Of a stretch of DNA of 64,000 nucleotides, positions 50,571-62,870 are shown one piece after another; positions within the stretch are counted from its first letter, which is position 1, and each line of letters starts with the position of its first letter. The DNA is from Archilochus colubris (Eukaryota; Chordata; Aves; Apodiformes; Trochilidae): positions 96,607,115 to 96,671,114 of the forward strand of contig CM041085.1 in NCBI GenBank assembly GCA_023079485.1, read 5' to 3'. The notes beneath the pieces are model-generated. The model did not search any database. It saw only the letters and a program-made list of their open reading frames with translations, and was not told the origin of the DNA. The position numbers and the translations under genes are program-made.

Positions 50571-51339
50571 CCTGATATCATACTAAGCAAGAAACAAGGA
50601 GAGAAGGAGTCTTCTGTGGATGGTAGCCACTCCTGGGAGATTGGCTTGTCATCAGTCTACTCAGAGGATGTGGGACATGATTGCTGTTGGATCACTTAGG
50701 TGGTTTTTCCTTTCTTATTAATTTTTTAATCTTTATCTTAACCTTCAAGAAGGTTTTTTTGGCTTTTTTTTTTTCCCTGTTGCCTCCCTTATCACACTGG
50801 TATGAGGGCACTCTCCAAGTGAACACCTATGTGGTGCGTAGCTTCTAGTTGAGGTTTGCCTACCAAAATTACATACTGAAGATATATGATCTGTATTCTT
50901 CAGCAGGAAAAAGAACAAAGCTTTGTGGAAAACTGACAGGCTACCTTGCTGACAATACCATGCAAGGAAAACCTTATTTCTTTCATGCCAATACTTTGTC
51001 TGCATTGTCCAAGTCTGAAACAGCAAATGCTTAGGTATCTGTATTTGGCCAACTCACTATGATGTTCATCAATAAGTCAACAGAACCTAGAGAGAAATTT
51101 CTCTCACTCTAAAACAGTATTTTTTTTCAAAGATCAGTTGCTAAACACTGGGGGTTTTTTGCTATTTCAGGATATTCAGGATGTGTATGGGGCTGTAGAT
51201 GGGACATACACTTTGCAGGAGATCCATACCATTCTACAACAGTGACTGGAGCCCAAAGGAAAATACTCCACTAATTAAACAAACCACATAGTACACCAGA
51301 TGCTTTAGTCCAGGTCACTGAGTCCTGGGTGGGTCCCAG

Positions 51340-51370
<31 letters not shown>

Positions 51371-52229
51371 CACCTGTAGACCTGTATCCATAGAAATCTA
51401 AATGCGGGAATCTTGGATACTGAATCTTATTCCTGATGCTCTTTTCCATCACATTAGGCATATATTCTCTTCTGCTCGTACTGGAAATTTTCATAAGTAG
51501 AGACCATCTTTTTAATGTATACTTTAGCTGGACCAAAGAAGCTGGTCAGTATTTAGACTCTTGGGGATTACATTAAGGTTTATGCAACACATGTTCGAGG
51601 ATAAAATGATCTAGATTCTCTTTTTTTTTTTTTCCCTCTCAACAAAATACTTCTAGTACCATAATTATAATAGTGATACTAGATTCCATGCCTCATATAC
51701 ACTGCCTTTCAAAGCAGCATCATAAACTACTAGTTGTTTGTTCCTTAATCTGTAATGAGTGAATAGAGGGAAAATTCATTCATCCATTGATTTTCACAGA
51801 GTAATATAAAGCAGAGATTAATATCAGGATCATATTTTAACTCATCTGTGGCTACTATTCCACACCATAAGGAGACCTTGCGTAAATGAACAAAAATTTG
51901 TCTTAACACCAGACAGCCTTTTGTTTGCTTGTTTGTTTTTATAACTGTGTAGGTGTTGTGGTATCTAGCTGAGCAGATATTCACTCTCAGATTGAAAGTT
52001 CCAGTTAGTTCTAGATATTTGTTTAAATAATTTGTATAGCAGGAGGAAATACACTGGTACCAATAGTAAATAACAACAGCTTCAGTTAACACTGAATTAT
52101 AACACCACAGGTGGAAAAGAGTGCATAAAATCATGCTAGAAGTTCAGCTAGGGGGGCTTTTTCAGAAAGAAAGCTTTTTCAAAGAAACTTTAACTTCAAA
52201 ATGTGATCTGTTTGCTATGGGACTCATCT
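50571..52229. other. unique DNA, no gene seen
   Basis: Contains T-rich runs near 50754-50775 and 51621-51635 and the TA tract at 51341-51366. No mobile element or coding frame is recognised. Confidence 0.58.
51341..51366. repeat. (AT)13 dinucleotide microsatellite
   Basis: Thirteen uninterrupted AT units, preceded by CCCAGT and followed by GATGCACC. Confidence 0.97.
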
Positions 52230-52495
52230 GGCTGAGTATTGGAAGCATCCGGGGGTGGTTATCCCAAAGGTTTTCTGAGCAACCTGCTCCAGAGTTTCAG
52301 TACACATGGTGAAGAGCTTCTTCCTTGTGCCCAGATGCAATTTCCCTCAGTGCAACTTACAATCCTTTATTGAAACTTGGGATCAGGGCACCGTGTTCTT
52401 TCATCCTGCACATATTTTCACCCACACCTTTCCCCTAAGAAGAGTCTGGTTCTATCTGCTGTATAATCTCCCTTCACAGTGGGAAAAAGGTAGAA
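52230..52495 (-). mobile_element. strongly decayed CR1 LINE fragment
   Basis: Inverted CR1 words appear in the right order but with many changes: TCTGAGCAACCTGCTCCAG (near 52273), ATGGTGAAGAGCTTCTTCCTTG (near 52306), and AGTCTGGTTCTATCTGCTGTATAATCTCCCTT (near 52442, paired by key words GTCTGGTTC and TAATCTCCCTTC). It lacks both ends. A 151-codon plus-strand frame runs across it and is the antisense of a retrotransposon relic, not a gene. Confidence 0.65.
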
Positions 52496-55400
52496 AGAGA
52501 TTTGTCTGCATTAGGAGGTGGTGGTCTATGAACCACCTAGTCAAAAAGAAACTCAGACTCTGTGAAGTATCATTTAATCAGCTGTCTATTAAAGAGAGAA
52601 CAGCTGTTGCTGCAAGTATGAACTGGTATGTACTGTTTAGATCTTCCAGAGCCGTTGTGCATGAAAAAAGAAAGATTAAATTTGAGAGTTGCACATTTAC
52701 TATGTCCACTTTGAGACCTTTATTCTTGGTTTTTTTCACTTCAGTGAGTCAATATTTTTAGCAAACACTATATCTTTTAATTTTCTTCTGGCAGGAAAAT
52801 TTCAGAGTCTGAAAGGAATCAATATAAACTGAGATTTTTATACATATCATAGCAGTAATAGTAGACAAAATCCAGTGATTTTGTCATTAAAGTATATGTT
52901 CTTCTAAGGAAGAAATATGAACTACTGCAAGGCCTTCCTGATTTGTCATCATATCTGCTTAACATATACTGGTTTTATCCTTAAAATATGAAATATTGAA
53001 AATAGTATTAAAATATGGCTAATAATGACTGTTACATATTCTGTACCACAATGTCAACTTGAAAATATGATAAATTTACCATGGAACTTTAAATGGATTT
53101 GTTAACAATAAAAAGCATTTATTAACAGTACAATTGATAGCTATTCACTATTTGGAAAACAAATTGAAAGATTTATATAAAATGATAAAAAGAATGAGGT
53201 TATGAAATAAAAAAAAAGAGGAATAATCCAGTAAGGTATTTATCAAATTGTATATTATTTATTTGGAATATATTTGGGACTAGGTTCATGACTATTACTC
53301 TAGCACTACAGGGACAGTCTATCCAACCTTTTTTCTTTAGTTATCTAAGGTTGAAATAAACTAAAACTTTATCTCAGTCCATGAAAATTCCTACACTTCT
53401 CCTCCATTTCGGAAAATCAACACCACAGCAGCTCTCCTAATAAGAAGGTAACATTTTCCAAATGAAGTAAAATGAAAACACACTCAAAAGGATATTAAGA
53501 TGTAAGCTTAGGCTATCATAATATGTAATATTTTTTTGATTGAAATGCCTAATATAGTTGAAAAAAATAGACATTCTCTGTTCATGCAAACCTTTTCTCC
53601 AACCTTTAATGAAATTCACAATGCTTTTAGATAATCTTCTCCACAGCTTATTCTTTTCTTTTGAAAATATTTCCTAATGCTTAACTTGACACTTTCTTCC
53701 TGCAATTGAATATTATTCTTTTCTTACTGATCCGATCTGGATATGGAGGAAAGCTATTTCCAACAGTTTGGTTTTTTTTAATATTTCTGCATTATTATAT
53801 GCTGATTAAACATCCCCCCTCTTAAAGGACTCTCCTTCTTTCAGTCTTACAGATTATGTTTCAAGACATTGATTACCAGCATCACTCACTTCTGAACTGA
53901 TTGTGCTGTGCCTTCCTGCTGCTCATGCCTGAGAAAGCCTTGCAGGTGAACTCTAACTCTGATGCTGAATGGAGCTGAAGGGTAGTGGCACATATTACAC
54001 ACTGTAATATGTGATATGGTGACTCTTTTAAAGCAAGATCTACTTTTACAAACCTCTTGCAATAACCATTTTTCCCCTCTCCCTTACCTGTGTCTTTGGT
54101 CATTCCTCACTAAGCGACCTAGCTAGCATTTGTCCATATTATCTTTCTATTATGTTCCAAAACTTATCATAATTTTTATCTCTATTTTTCTTTTATTTCT
54201 TCCTCAGTTTACCTGCAAGGTTCTTGAAAATAGTTTTTTTTCTACCATCCAGATATTAAAGAAGTGAACTAGAGCATTCCAGAAATTTCCTTGTGAAATC
54301 CCAGGTGTTGAGTGTTTCAGAAGCCAGGGCAGATATTCATTTGTTTGAAAATATTTGATGCTTCACATGCAGGTACTAATTCCCTGTTGACTGTTAATGA
54401 TTTCCTTGTTGCTTTCCAGGTGATAAAAAATAGTCTGACTAATGATGATTTCCAGGAACTGAAACTAAGCTATGATTCCTTCATTCTCCCCCTTTAGTGG
54501 TGGTTCTGTGATTATCCTATGTACCACAAAATAATTTGAAAATGTGTCATTAACCTAAGGACCACCTATTTTTTTTTTTAATTAACATTCTAGATTGAGT
54601 CTCTATCATTTTGTAAGTATTTTCTGTGCTAACCACTTTTTCCTACTTAACTGTACAGAAAGATGAGAAGGGGAGGAAAAGGAAAGGGGGAGGAAAGAAG
54701 TGAAGAAGAATGATAGAAGAAGAAAGGATCATCGACAATATTTCTTGTCTCTGACCTCTCATTATCTAATCCTGTTTTAGATATTCTTATTTGTTTGGAT
54801 TTCTTAGATTTGAGGGAAGCTTCTGTAGCTCTGTGAATACGCACACAAGCAGTGAACATGACAAAATTTGTACTTCTGTGCAAGTATGTATGTACATCTA
54901 TAGGCACACATACACATAAATATTGAAAAACACAGTCATGGACACTTTGGAAAGTAGGGTAGGTGTACTTAATAGCATATTAAATATGGAAGTGATCAGA
55001 TACTGTGCTGATGAAAATCAGCCTAAAAATTTGTTCTAGCTAGTAAAACGGATTTGCCAAAGCATGTAAATACCAAAAGAAACTAGCATGGTTTTCTATT
55101 CACAATTACCTATAATTAGATTTATATTCATAAACATATGTGCAATAGCAATTACAGTAACTTCAAGAGTTCTCAGTATATTATGAAAAAAAATCTCTAT
55201 TGTTTAAATAGAAAACTTCAATGAATTATTTGGGAAGAAAGTATCTTTTGTGTTTTCATTGATTTGTTTTTGGTTTTTTGGAGGGAGGCAGCATTCCATA
55301 TTAATGTACAGAATGCAAAATAGAATTGTCAGTTATCCTTAGGAAAGTTGTAGCCCTGGGACAACCTACCACAATAAGTTGGGAAGCTGAATACAAGTGA

Positions 55401-56330
55401 AACTGGATGGAAAACCTGCCTGCTTGTCTCTCAAAGCCTTTGATCAAATTTCTTTTACCAGTATAATCAGCTGAAGTCCTAAGAGATATAAAGTTATTAA
55501 ACACATATATCTATGCAGTGCCAAATTGGTGAGCAGTATGCATTGTTTTACCACCTAATTTTCTGATCCTTTTACTCATTTTATATATCATTGGGAATCT
55601 GGCCACCAGAGAACAACACATGAGTTTATAGCCAGGAGGCCTAGGAATTACATCTCAGTTTTACATTCCCTTAACTTTCTCTCAACTCAATTTAGAGAAA
55701 AACATTTTCCAAGGTTTGTTTAAGATTACAGAGAGGAACCTAATGGGATTTTTGAAGTGCATAGACAACTAAATCCAATTAACCTTTATCTGAAGTGCCT
55801 TTAGGCCTTTCTGAAAATTCTAGCCTAAGAAAATACTCAAACTGGAAATATTACAGCAACATGTGCAAATTTGGACAGAGAATAACAAAGGTAAATTTGA
55901 AATCCTCTTTTTATCGTGCAAAATATAATGGGCATGAGGTTAATATATTTTGCTTTTGACTTGTGTGTAGAAAAATATTTCAGTTTTGCAACTACTCTTA
56001 TCCCTATCCTTCATCATTCTTGCTCTATGCTGCAATTATTGATCAAACGGATTTTTTACTAGTGTTGAAAACACTAACACGGTGTTTATTCATATTGATA
56101 ATATGAAATTAAACCCATCTGTTTCTTCTGATATAGACCTTCTGTTTCTGTGAATCATGGAGTAGCCACCAATATTTCAATCTGTAACCTTTTCTTTTTC
56201 AGTAGGTTTCCTTACAATGGCTTTTCCTATAGCAATTTGGTATAGAAATTTTTGGTCTTACAATATTTTAATGTTCTTAAGCATTTTCACTTGATTAGCT
56301 TCCTAAAATTATGTGTGTGGCCGGTTTATA
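52496..56330. other. AT-rich unique DNA, no gene seen
   Basis: Includes a purine-rich GGAAAGG/GAAGAA stretch at about 54655-54725, whose antisense gives a Phe/Ser-rich chance frame, and the short hairpin listed at 53989-54013. No family repeats are recognised. Confidence 0.55.
53989..54013. repeat. 10-bp perfect hairpin
   Basis: CACATATTAC (53989-53998) and GTAATATGTG (54004-54013) are exact reverse complements with a 5-nt loop. At this length and AT content chance is a realistic explanation. Confidence 0.85.
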
Positions 56331-56420
56331 CCATACCATACCATACCATACCATACCATACCATACCATACCATACCATACCATACCATACCATACCATA
56401 CCATACCATACCATACCATA
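56331..56420. repeat. (CCATA)18 pure pentanucleotide repeat
   Basis: Eighteen uninterrupted CCATA units, with partial units on both sides (ATA before, CCA after). Because the period is five, the array is open in several frames on both strands and generates false frames of repeating Tyr-His-Thr-Ile-Pro and Trp-Tyr-Gly-Met-Val. No coding meaning is implied. Confidence 0.99.
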
Positions 56421-56689
56421 CCACATCATACAAATTAATGCTTCCATATGCTGCCCATAAACTATGAAAAACTCAAGTACTGAGGGTGGGAACACAGCTA
56501 AATTGGTGATGAATCAGAATAAAACTCAATAAAGCTATGGACTTTAGTAAAATGACCACAAACCAAAATTCTCCCTTTGAAAAGGAGAAAGTACCTTTAA
56601 TGCTGTCTAGTGCTTTCAAGCTAATCACAAGTGAAAACAGAAATCAGGTGGAAACCATGTTTAGCTGTGTATGTGTGTCTGCACACAGA

Positions 56690-58130
56690 ATCACAGAATC
56701 ATAGAGCGGTTTGGGTTGGAGGGGACCTCTAAAGGTCATCCAGTCCAACCCCCTGCATTAAGCAGGGACACCCTCAACTAGATCAGGTTGCTCAGAGCCT
56801 TGTCAAGCCCCACACTGAATATCTCCAAGGATGAGGCTGCAACTACCTCCTTGGGCAACCTGTTCCATTATTCCACTACCCTCGTGATAAAGAACTTGTC
56901 CCTAACATCAAATTTAAATCTACTCTTTTGTAACTTAAACCATTGCCCCTCATCTAATCACTCTGGGCCTTTGTAAGCAGTCCCTTTCCAGACTTCTCGT
57001 AGGCCCCTTCAGGTAATGGAAGGTCACTATTAGGTCTCCCTGGAGCCTCCTCTTCTGCAGGCTGAACAACTCCAGCTCCCTCAGCCTTTGAAGTGTTCCA
57101 GCCCCCTGATCATTTTCATGGGCCTCCTCTGGACTTGCTCCATCAGGTCCATGTCCTTCCTGTATTGAGGGTTCCAGAGCTAGATGCAGTGCTCCAGGTG
57201 AGGTCTTACCAGAGCAGGTTAAAGAGGCAGAATCACCTCCCTAAATCTGCTGGCTTCTTCTAAATCTGCCATGCTTCTTTTGGTGGAGCCCAGGATGCAA
57301 TTGACCTTCTGGGTTGCAAGCACACACTGTTGGTTCCTGTCCAGCTTTCTGTTCTCCAGCTCTCAGGCCCTTTTTCACAGGGCTGCTTTCTATCACTTCA
57401 TTCCCAAGCTTGTATTGATAGTGTGGATTGTTCTGACACAGGTGTAGGACCCTGCACTTGGTCTTGTTGAACCTCATGAGATTCACCTGGGCCCACCTCT
57501 CCCATTTGTTCAGGTGTTTATGGATGACATCCCATCCCTCTGGCTCATTGACAGCACCACTCACTTTGCTGTCACCTGCAAACTTGTTGATGGTGCATTC
57601 AATCCTTTTGTCTATATTGGTGATAAAAATATTAAACAGTACAGATCCCACTATAAACCCATAGTGGACACCACCTGTCACTGATGTCCATCTGGAATTA
57701 GAGTCATTGACCACTATCCTCTGGATGTGACTATCCAGCCAATTTCTTATCCACTGAACAGTCCACCCTTCAAATCCATATTTCTCTAACTCGGTGAGTA
57801 GGATGTTGTGGCAGATTGCATCAAAGGCCTTGCAGAAGTTTGGATAGATCACATCCATATGTCTTCCCTTGTCCACTGCCACTGGCTTTTTCAGGCAGGA
57901 TTTGCTCTTACTGAAACCATACTGGCTGTCTTTGATCACCTCCCACTCCTCCATGTGCCCTGTCACATCTTCTAGGAAAATCTGCTCCATCATTTTCCCA
58001 CGTACAAAGGTGAGGCTGACAGTTCAGTAGTTCTCAGAGTACTCCTTTCTACCTTTTTAAAAGTGGGTGTGATGTGTCCCTTCTTTCTTAGGGACTTCAC
58101 CTGACTTCCAGGACTTTTCAAATATTATGG
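56690..58130 (-). mobile_element. longest CR1 LINE copy in the window, about 1.4 kb
   Basis: The plus strand begins with the inverted CR1 end (AATCACAGAATCATAGAG, then GGTTGGAGGGGACCTCTAAA). It continues collinearly through the ORF2 C-terminus and then the reverse-transcriptase domain, with motif C near 57573, motif B near 57655 and motif A near 57830. It ends at about 58130 in the finger region (GGGTGTGATGTGTCCCTTC). It is 5'-truncated. The endonuclease domain and ORF1 are absent. Confidence 0.95.
57241..57993 (-). pseudogene. CR1 reverse-transcriptase remnant, 250-codon frame, catalytically dead
   Basis: The minus-strand frame spans most of the CR1 RT palm and the start of the thumb region. 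Motif A is at residues 49-58 and reads IYPNFCKAFD; the usual catalytic Asp of the Leu-Asp-Phe triplet is Asn (residue 52). Motif B (residues 108-121) reads GVHYGFIVGSVLFN, with the usual Pro-Gln and Ser positions changed. Motif C (residues 138-141) is FAGD instead of Phe-Ala-Asp-Asp, losing an active-site Asp. Further on, the MRFNKTKCRVLHL block is well kept. The frame has no natural start codon and lacks the N-terminal endonuclease. It is a relic whose frame happened to stay open. Confidence 0.9.
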
Positions 58131-59660
58131 AGAATACACACATATATTTCTTTTTGTCCTTACTCTGTCAAAACCACTCAAAGCTGGTGATGTTAGAATT
58201 AATGTCTGAATTAATTCTGTTTACCAAAAAAGATTCAGACTTCTGAAGTATTTATACAAATGTACTAGCATTGTATTAATCCTCTTTTATCATTATACAA
58301 GTCTTTACTATCTGCACATCAGCAGCAATTTTTATATTTACTTCCATGTCATTGATGACAACATTGGGTAGAATCAAGATTAAACCAGTTCTCTTGAAAA
58401 TCTCCCTTTTTCTGACTTCACATGTTGTCATTCGCAGTTATATTGGAGATGATAGAATCTGTTCTTAAATATAGCATATAGTGTTAATGCTATATCATAA
58501 TGCCATGTTTTACCAACTCAGAGTTTTTCAAATGTCTGACAAATTTAATCTTCTTTTTCAAGCAAACTAATAAATGCCAATCACATAGTCAGATTAAGTT
58601 ATCAAGGTTTATTTTCCATTAAATCTCTTTCATTCTTCAGGTATTTATTAATTTCCTGTTCTATTGAGTACTACAGCACAAGTCTTTGTGTAGTCTGATT
58701 GTGTTGTCCTTGCTTAATATTGACAGTCATACACTACAGTGCTAATCTCTTCATATCACTGGTGCTGAAAATTGACATCAGCAGAAATCATCCCTGTTAA
58801 CTCTTTCACTATACTAAAAGTGTTTATCCTCTCCTGTTTACAAATTGTCTCCTACATACTTATGTGGCATTCAGGCTCTGTTTTTGACAAGAAAAGTAAA
58901 ATATGAGGGAGATGCTCTGCCTAGAATATTAATATAGTCCTAAACTGATGAAGCAATGATCACAGTATCAGCTTTCAAAAGCTGATCAAAATTATACATT
59001 CAGCAAAATAAATTCAGCAAATGCAGTAGTACTCTGTTGCAGTCTGCAAAACATGTGGAATTAGTAATTTGGTACTCTATACAGATTATAGAACTCTTAT
59101 ACAGAAGAGCGTTCTGAACTCTTATACAGATTATACAGTAGGCATGCATATTTCCGGTGCATATAGATATTCACAGGAATTCAGTCTTTAAGAAAATTCT
59201 TATGGGAGTTCTGGTATTATGAAGTATTCAAGGTAATAGACAATTTACAAAGCAGGCAAACGTAACCTTTTTGAGGAAGTGACTTTTTTGACCTCTTTCT
59301 TCATGCCCTCTCAGCTAATGAATGCAAGTTCGCTGTGTTTGGTAGCTTAATGAACAAGTTTAGTGGCTGGATATCCATGCCCTTTTATTCAGTTCGGTTT
59401 GTCTCAGAAACAAAGATGCAGTGGGTTATGTCTGGAATTTTTGTCCTTTTGTGCTAACACAGTGCAGCTCCCTGATCTCCATTCTTCTGACTGAAGAATG
59501 ATCTAGTCACACTTCAGAAAAGGTTACTAGCTACCAGTGTATTTACAGACTACCATTTTAATTAGATGCAAATACTAAATAAAAAGCTATAGTCAATAGG
59601 CAAGATATGCAGGTGGCTTTATATAATGTGTAAACCTATATCATTTTTTCAGGTATTACT
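58131..59660. other. unique DNA, no gene seen
   Basis: A local repeat of GAACTCTTATACAGA occurs at about 59091 and 59113. No further LINE sequence was found upstream of the RT relic at 59661. No coding frame is recognised. Confidence 0.55.
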
Positions 59661-59889
59661 AGAGAAAAAAATCACGCCTCTCTAATAGGAGTAAAAAGAG
59701 ATAGGAAGGATGAAGATTTTGTCAATTATAGGCCACTTTTTCATTTATAGGAAACCAACCTGATCTTGTTCAAAGCATGTTTAATTTTGGCCTTTGTATC
59801 ATTAGATAAGAATTTGCATAAGAGAATTTATCTTATTCATTATTTTTATTTAAATGCTTGCTATAATAAGAGATATTTTGACATCAGAT
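59661..59889 (+). pseudogene. possible LINE reverse-transcriptase fossil, L1/Tx1-like
   Basis: One reading frame from 59661 gives a segment with SLIGVKRDRKDEDFVNYRPL (59679-59738). This matches the start of LINE reverse transcriptases, where a Leu-Ile-x-Lys stretch is followed by a Lys-Asp-rich spacer and the near-invariant Asn-Tyr-Arg-Pro. After a single TAG (59748-59750) the same frame continues with NLILFKACLILAFVSLDK (59757-59810), placed and patterned like the following helix (Leu-Lys...Ile-Leu-Ala...Arg-Leu). The frame closes near 59887. The spacer length before Asn-Tyr-Arg-Pro fits L1/Tx1-type better than the CR1 copies here, but CR1, L2 or chance are not excluded. No endonuclease or downstream palm motifs are visible. 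Confidence 0.5.
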
Positions 59890-62811
59890 AGTGCTTTGTA
59901 TGTGCATGGCATTATTTATGGATGTATTTTTAATGTTCCTTATCTTGTTTGTCTCTTAGTGACAGATTTCACCATATTTTTTCAGTCTAAGGCATGAAGT
60001 TAGGTTAATAACTAAAAAAAAAACAGTCTTCAAGCAACTAGACATGAAGGGCAGAGAAGAGTAATAGCTTATAATATAATTTAATTTAGGGAGATATCAA
60101 AAAAGCACTTATATTCTAGAGCTCTTAATGAAAATGGGGCTTGTTAACTCATTGATTCAGAAGATTCCTAGGGCTTCATATTAAATTATCTCTTTTTAAA
60201 GGCCATGTTAATTGCTGAAGCAATTCTGGTGATCTCAACACTGCCTGAAATCAGATGCAGTTGATAGTGTTTGAGGATGTATCACCTCCTGATCACCATA
60301 GTGCAAACAGGAAACACCAACACCAGCATTGTTCCTGAGTTTTGTGTGTAGCTTTTTTCTGTTTTGTCTTCTTGTTGCATCCTGTCAGTTGCTTTTTATC
60401 TTCTTGAAATCCATGCAGCATCACCAGACACCCTGCATGCAGGATCTAGGACAACTTCCTGCTGCCAGCATCTCAGTCATCAGCTCTCCACTGGCCACTT
60501 CTGCACCACTGAGTCTCCATGGGGGCAGCAGTACACAGATCAGTAGATGGCACACAGTGATGAGCAGGTCCTCCATGGTGTGCCATGGTGCTGTGCCATT
60601 CCTCCATGTGCTAATCCTTCTGCCACTTCTGACTTCCCATCTCTCTGATTATAGGATGAGGAGTTTAGCATAAAGAGACCCAGGACACCACCACTCCCCA
60701 GTGAGTCTATTATTATAGTCTAACAGGGCTTCCCATAAAAGAATGGTTATTGGACCATGCAATCACAAACTGCCACGTTCTGGTCTCATGTCAGCAGTCA
60801 TTTCAGGTACTGATGATATCAGTAACCTAAAGGTTGTACCAGACGAGTAACATCTAGTAAATAATAATTTCTGCTATCATGAAAATAACTTTGTATGCAG
60901 ATACTTGTGTCAATATTGGTTTGAAATAAATAGCCTTGTAATTATAATGCTTTTTCAAACGTAAGTATATTTATCAGCTATTTCTTCCTCCTCAGAAATG
61001 CCCCTAATCAAGGCAACATAAGTAGTTTTCTCATACTAACGACATGAAGCTTTCAATATTTTGGTGATAACAGAAGCTACTCCAGACCTGAGAAATTTGG
61101 ATCTGAAATGCTCTGAAAGGGCCCTAAAATATATCAACTTACCTGACAGAGCAGACAGCAATTCCAAACTGAAGGAAAAGCCTGCTCTGGTAAAAAAATT
61201 GATCCAAGGTGATGGGAAGAAGTAAATGTTCTGGACAGCAGTCCTCTGGTGATGTGAAAATGTTGGTTGAATGTAGGTTTCTCAAAACTGCAAAAGGATT
61301 TTAACCTCCTACATTAGGGAGCGAAGGAGAGGGGCATTCATGGGTAGGAAAAGATTCTCAGGAGGAATTCATATGTAATGTTTGTATATATGTTAGTACA
61401 TTTATATAGGTGTATCTATAACAAGATATAATGGCACAGATAAATAGCTTTATTAGTGTGTTAACTAGCTGAAGTAAAAATTGAATTTGACCCACTGAAA
61501 TAGAAGAGGACATCTAGAGGACATCTAGACATCTCTTTGATGGAAACGAGCAGAGCCTTAAGATCTTTCAGGCTTGTGGCACTGAGCATGGCTGCCACTT
61601 ATAGGCAAGAGGTAGGTCTCATCTCACATCTCCCTTGTTCCTCTGATATTTTACATGGGCTGACTATTGTAAATGAATATTTGCTGAATAAGCATTGAAA
61701 GTAGATGCCTGTTGAAACCTAAATGATTTAAAATATCATTTTTATATCATATAATGAAGTCTAATAGTTCTGATCATGGTCTTTGCTGTCTGTCTATTCA
61801 TTCTCTGACAGTCAGATAATACTACTGGAAAAAAGTGACCCTGCTAGGTGAAGTAAAGATCTTTAACTTTATTGGCTTTGAAATTTAAGTCACAGGGTGC
61901 ATGGCTGATGAAAGTTGACAGAAGTTTTACTCTGCCTTTTGTGCAGATGCTCCACACTTATGCAGGCAGATGTGAAATCAGACGCAGGCCCTCGGTAGCT
62001 TTTTCCTCTTTAAATAATTTTGTTTCTGTAAAACCTTCAAAGTTGCCCGTCAATCAGGGGAAAGAAAAATATATAAAGGTAGTCTGTTAGGAAAAAGCTA
62101 TTTGAAAAGCAAAGTAATAAAAACATGTATATATTTATATGTATGGAAAAATATGTATTTACATAATCTTTCAACGCATTTCTGAAAAAGATGCCTTTAT
62201 CGTTGCAGCCAATGGTGGGACCAAAGTCAAATACCCTTGAAATCTTCAGCCAATTCTAAACTCACAAAAATTTGTTTAGACTAGGTTTCTTATCTCTACT
62301 TCAGCTACAGACAGATGAGTAAAAGAAACAGATAGCAAATAGAGACTGTTTGATGTGAAATTGTAAATCTAGGAAGGTTCAAGAATCCTTATTTAAACTT
62401 TTTTTGACTTCTAGTGGCTTGTCAGAAATAGAGAATAATGAGGAGGGCTAAAAAAATCAATTCAGCTGTAGACTGTTCATAGAAGTGTGACAGAATAGAC
62501 AGACATGTACCTGTTAGATACCTATTATGTGACAGGTAGCAACCTATGGCATAAAAGTGGCATTCCTGCTGCTAGATTGATTTATGCCACAGCATGACTT
62601 TTCACAAATTAAAGCTTTATATCTTAAAAAATATAAATGTAAAATGTTCAGATGATACAATTACACAGTCATTAGTGGTACTCTATTTCTGTTTGATGTC
62701 ATGAAAGCATTACACATATCCTGGATACTATAACTGCTGTAATTTGCTATGATGATTTTATAAACTTGAAGGATTTCTGACATAAATGGGGTGGATGTTT
62801 CATGCAGCCAT
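59890..62811. other. unique DNA with one GC-richer patch, no gene seen
   Basis: The patch at about 60400-60660 is rich in CAGCA/CTCC words and resembles, in word order, the segment at 2640-2760 (CTGGCCAC, then GACTCTCC/GAGTCTCC, then CACTGATCAG/CACAGATCAG, then GAGCAGG-like). A 114-codon frame (60329-60673) crosses it without recognisable features. GAGGACATCTA is duplicated near 61506-61528. Confidence 0.45.
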
Positions 62812-62870
62812 GGAATCTTAGAATGGTTTGTGTCAGAAGGGCCCTTAAAGATCAAGGAACCATGTAGTCA
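62812..62870 (-). mobile_element. CR1 LINE tip
   Basis: The plus strand reads TGGAATCTTAGAATGGTTTG, then AGGGCCCTTAAAGATCAAGG, then a short remainder. This is the inverted last 60 bp of CR1, severely 5'-truncated. Substitutions in the octamer end indicate age. Confidence 0.75.

Noticed and set aside
52306..52761. 151-codon plus-strand frame
   Set aside because: Its first part is the antisense of a decayed CR1 fragment and the rest shows no pattern.
56252..56495. Repeating-peptide frames on both strands
   Set aside because: They are read-throughs of the (CCATA)18 microsatellite.
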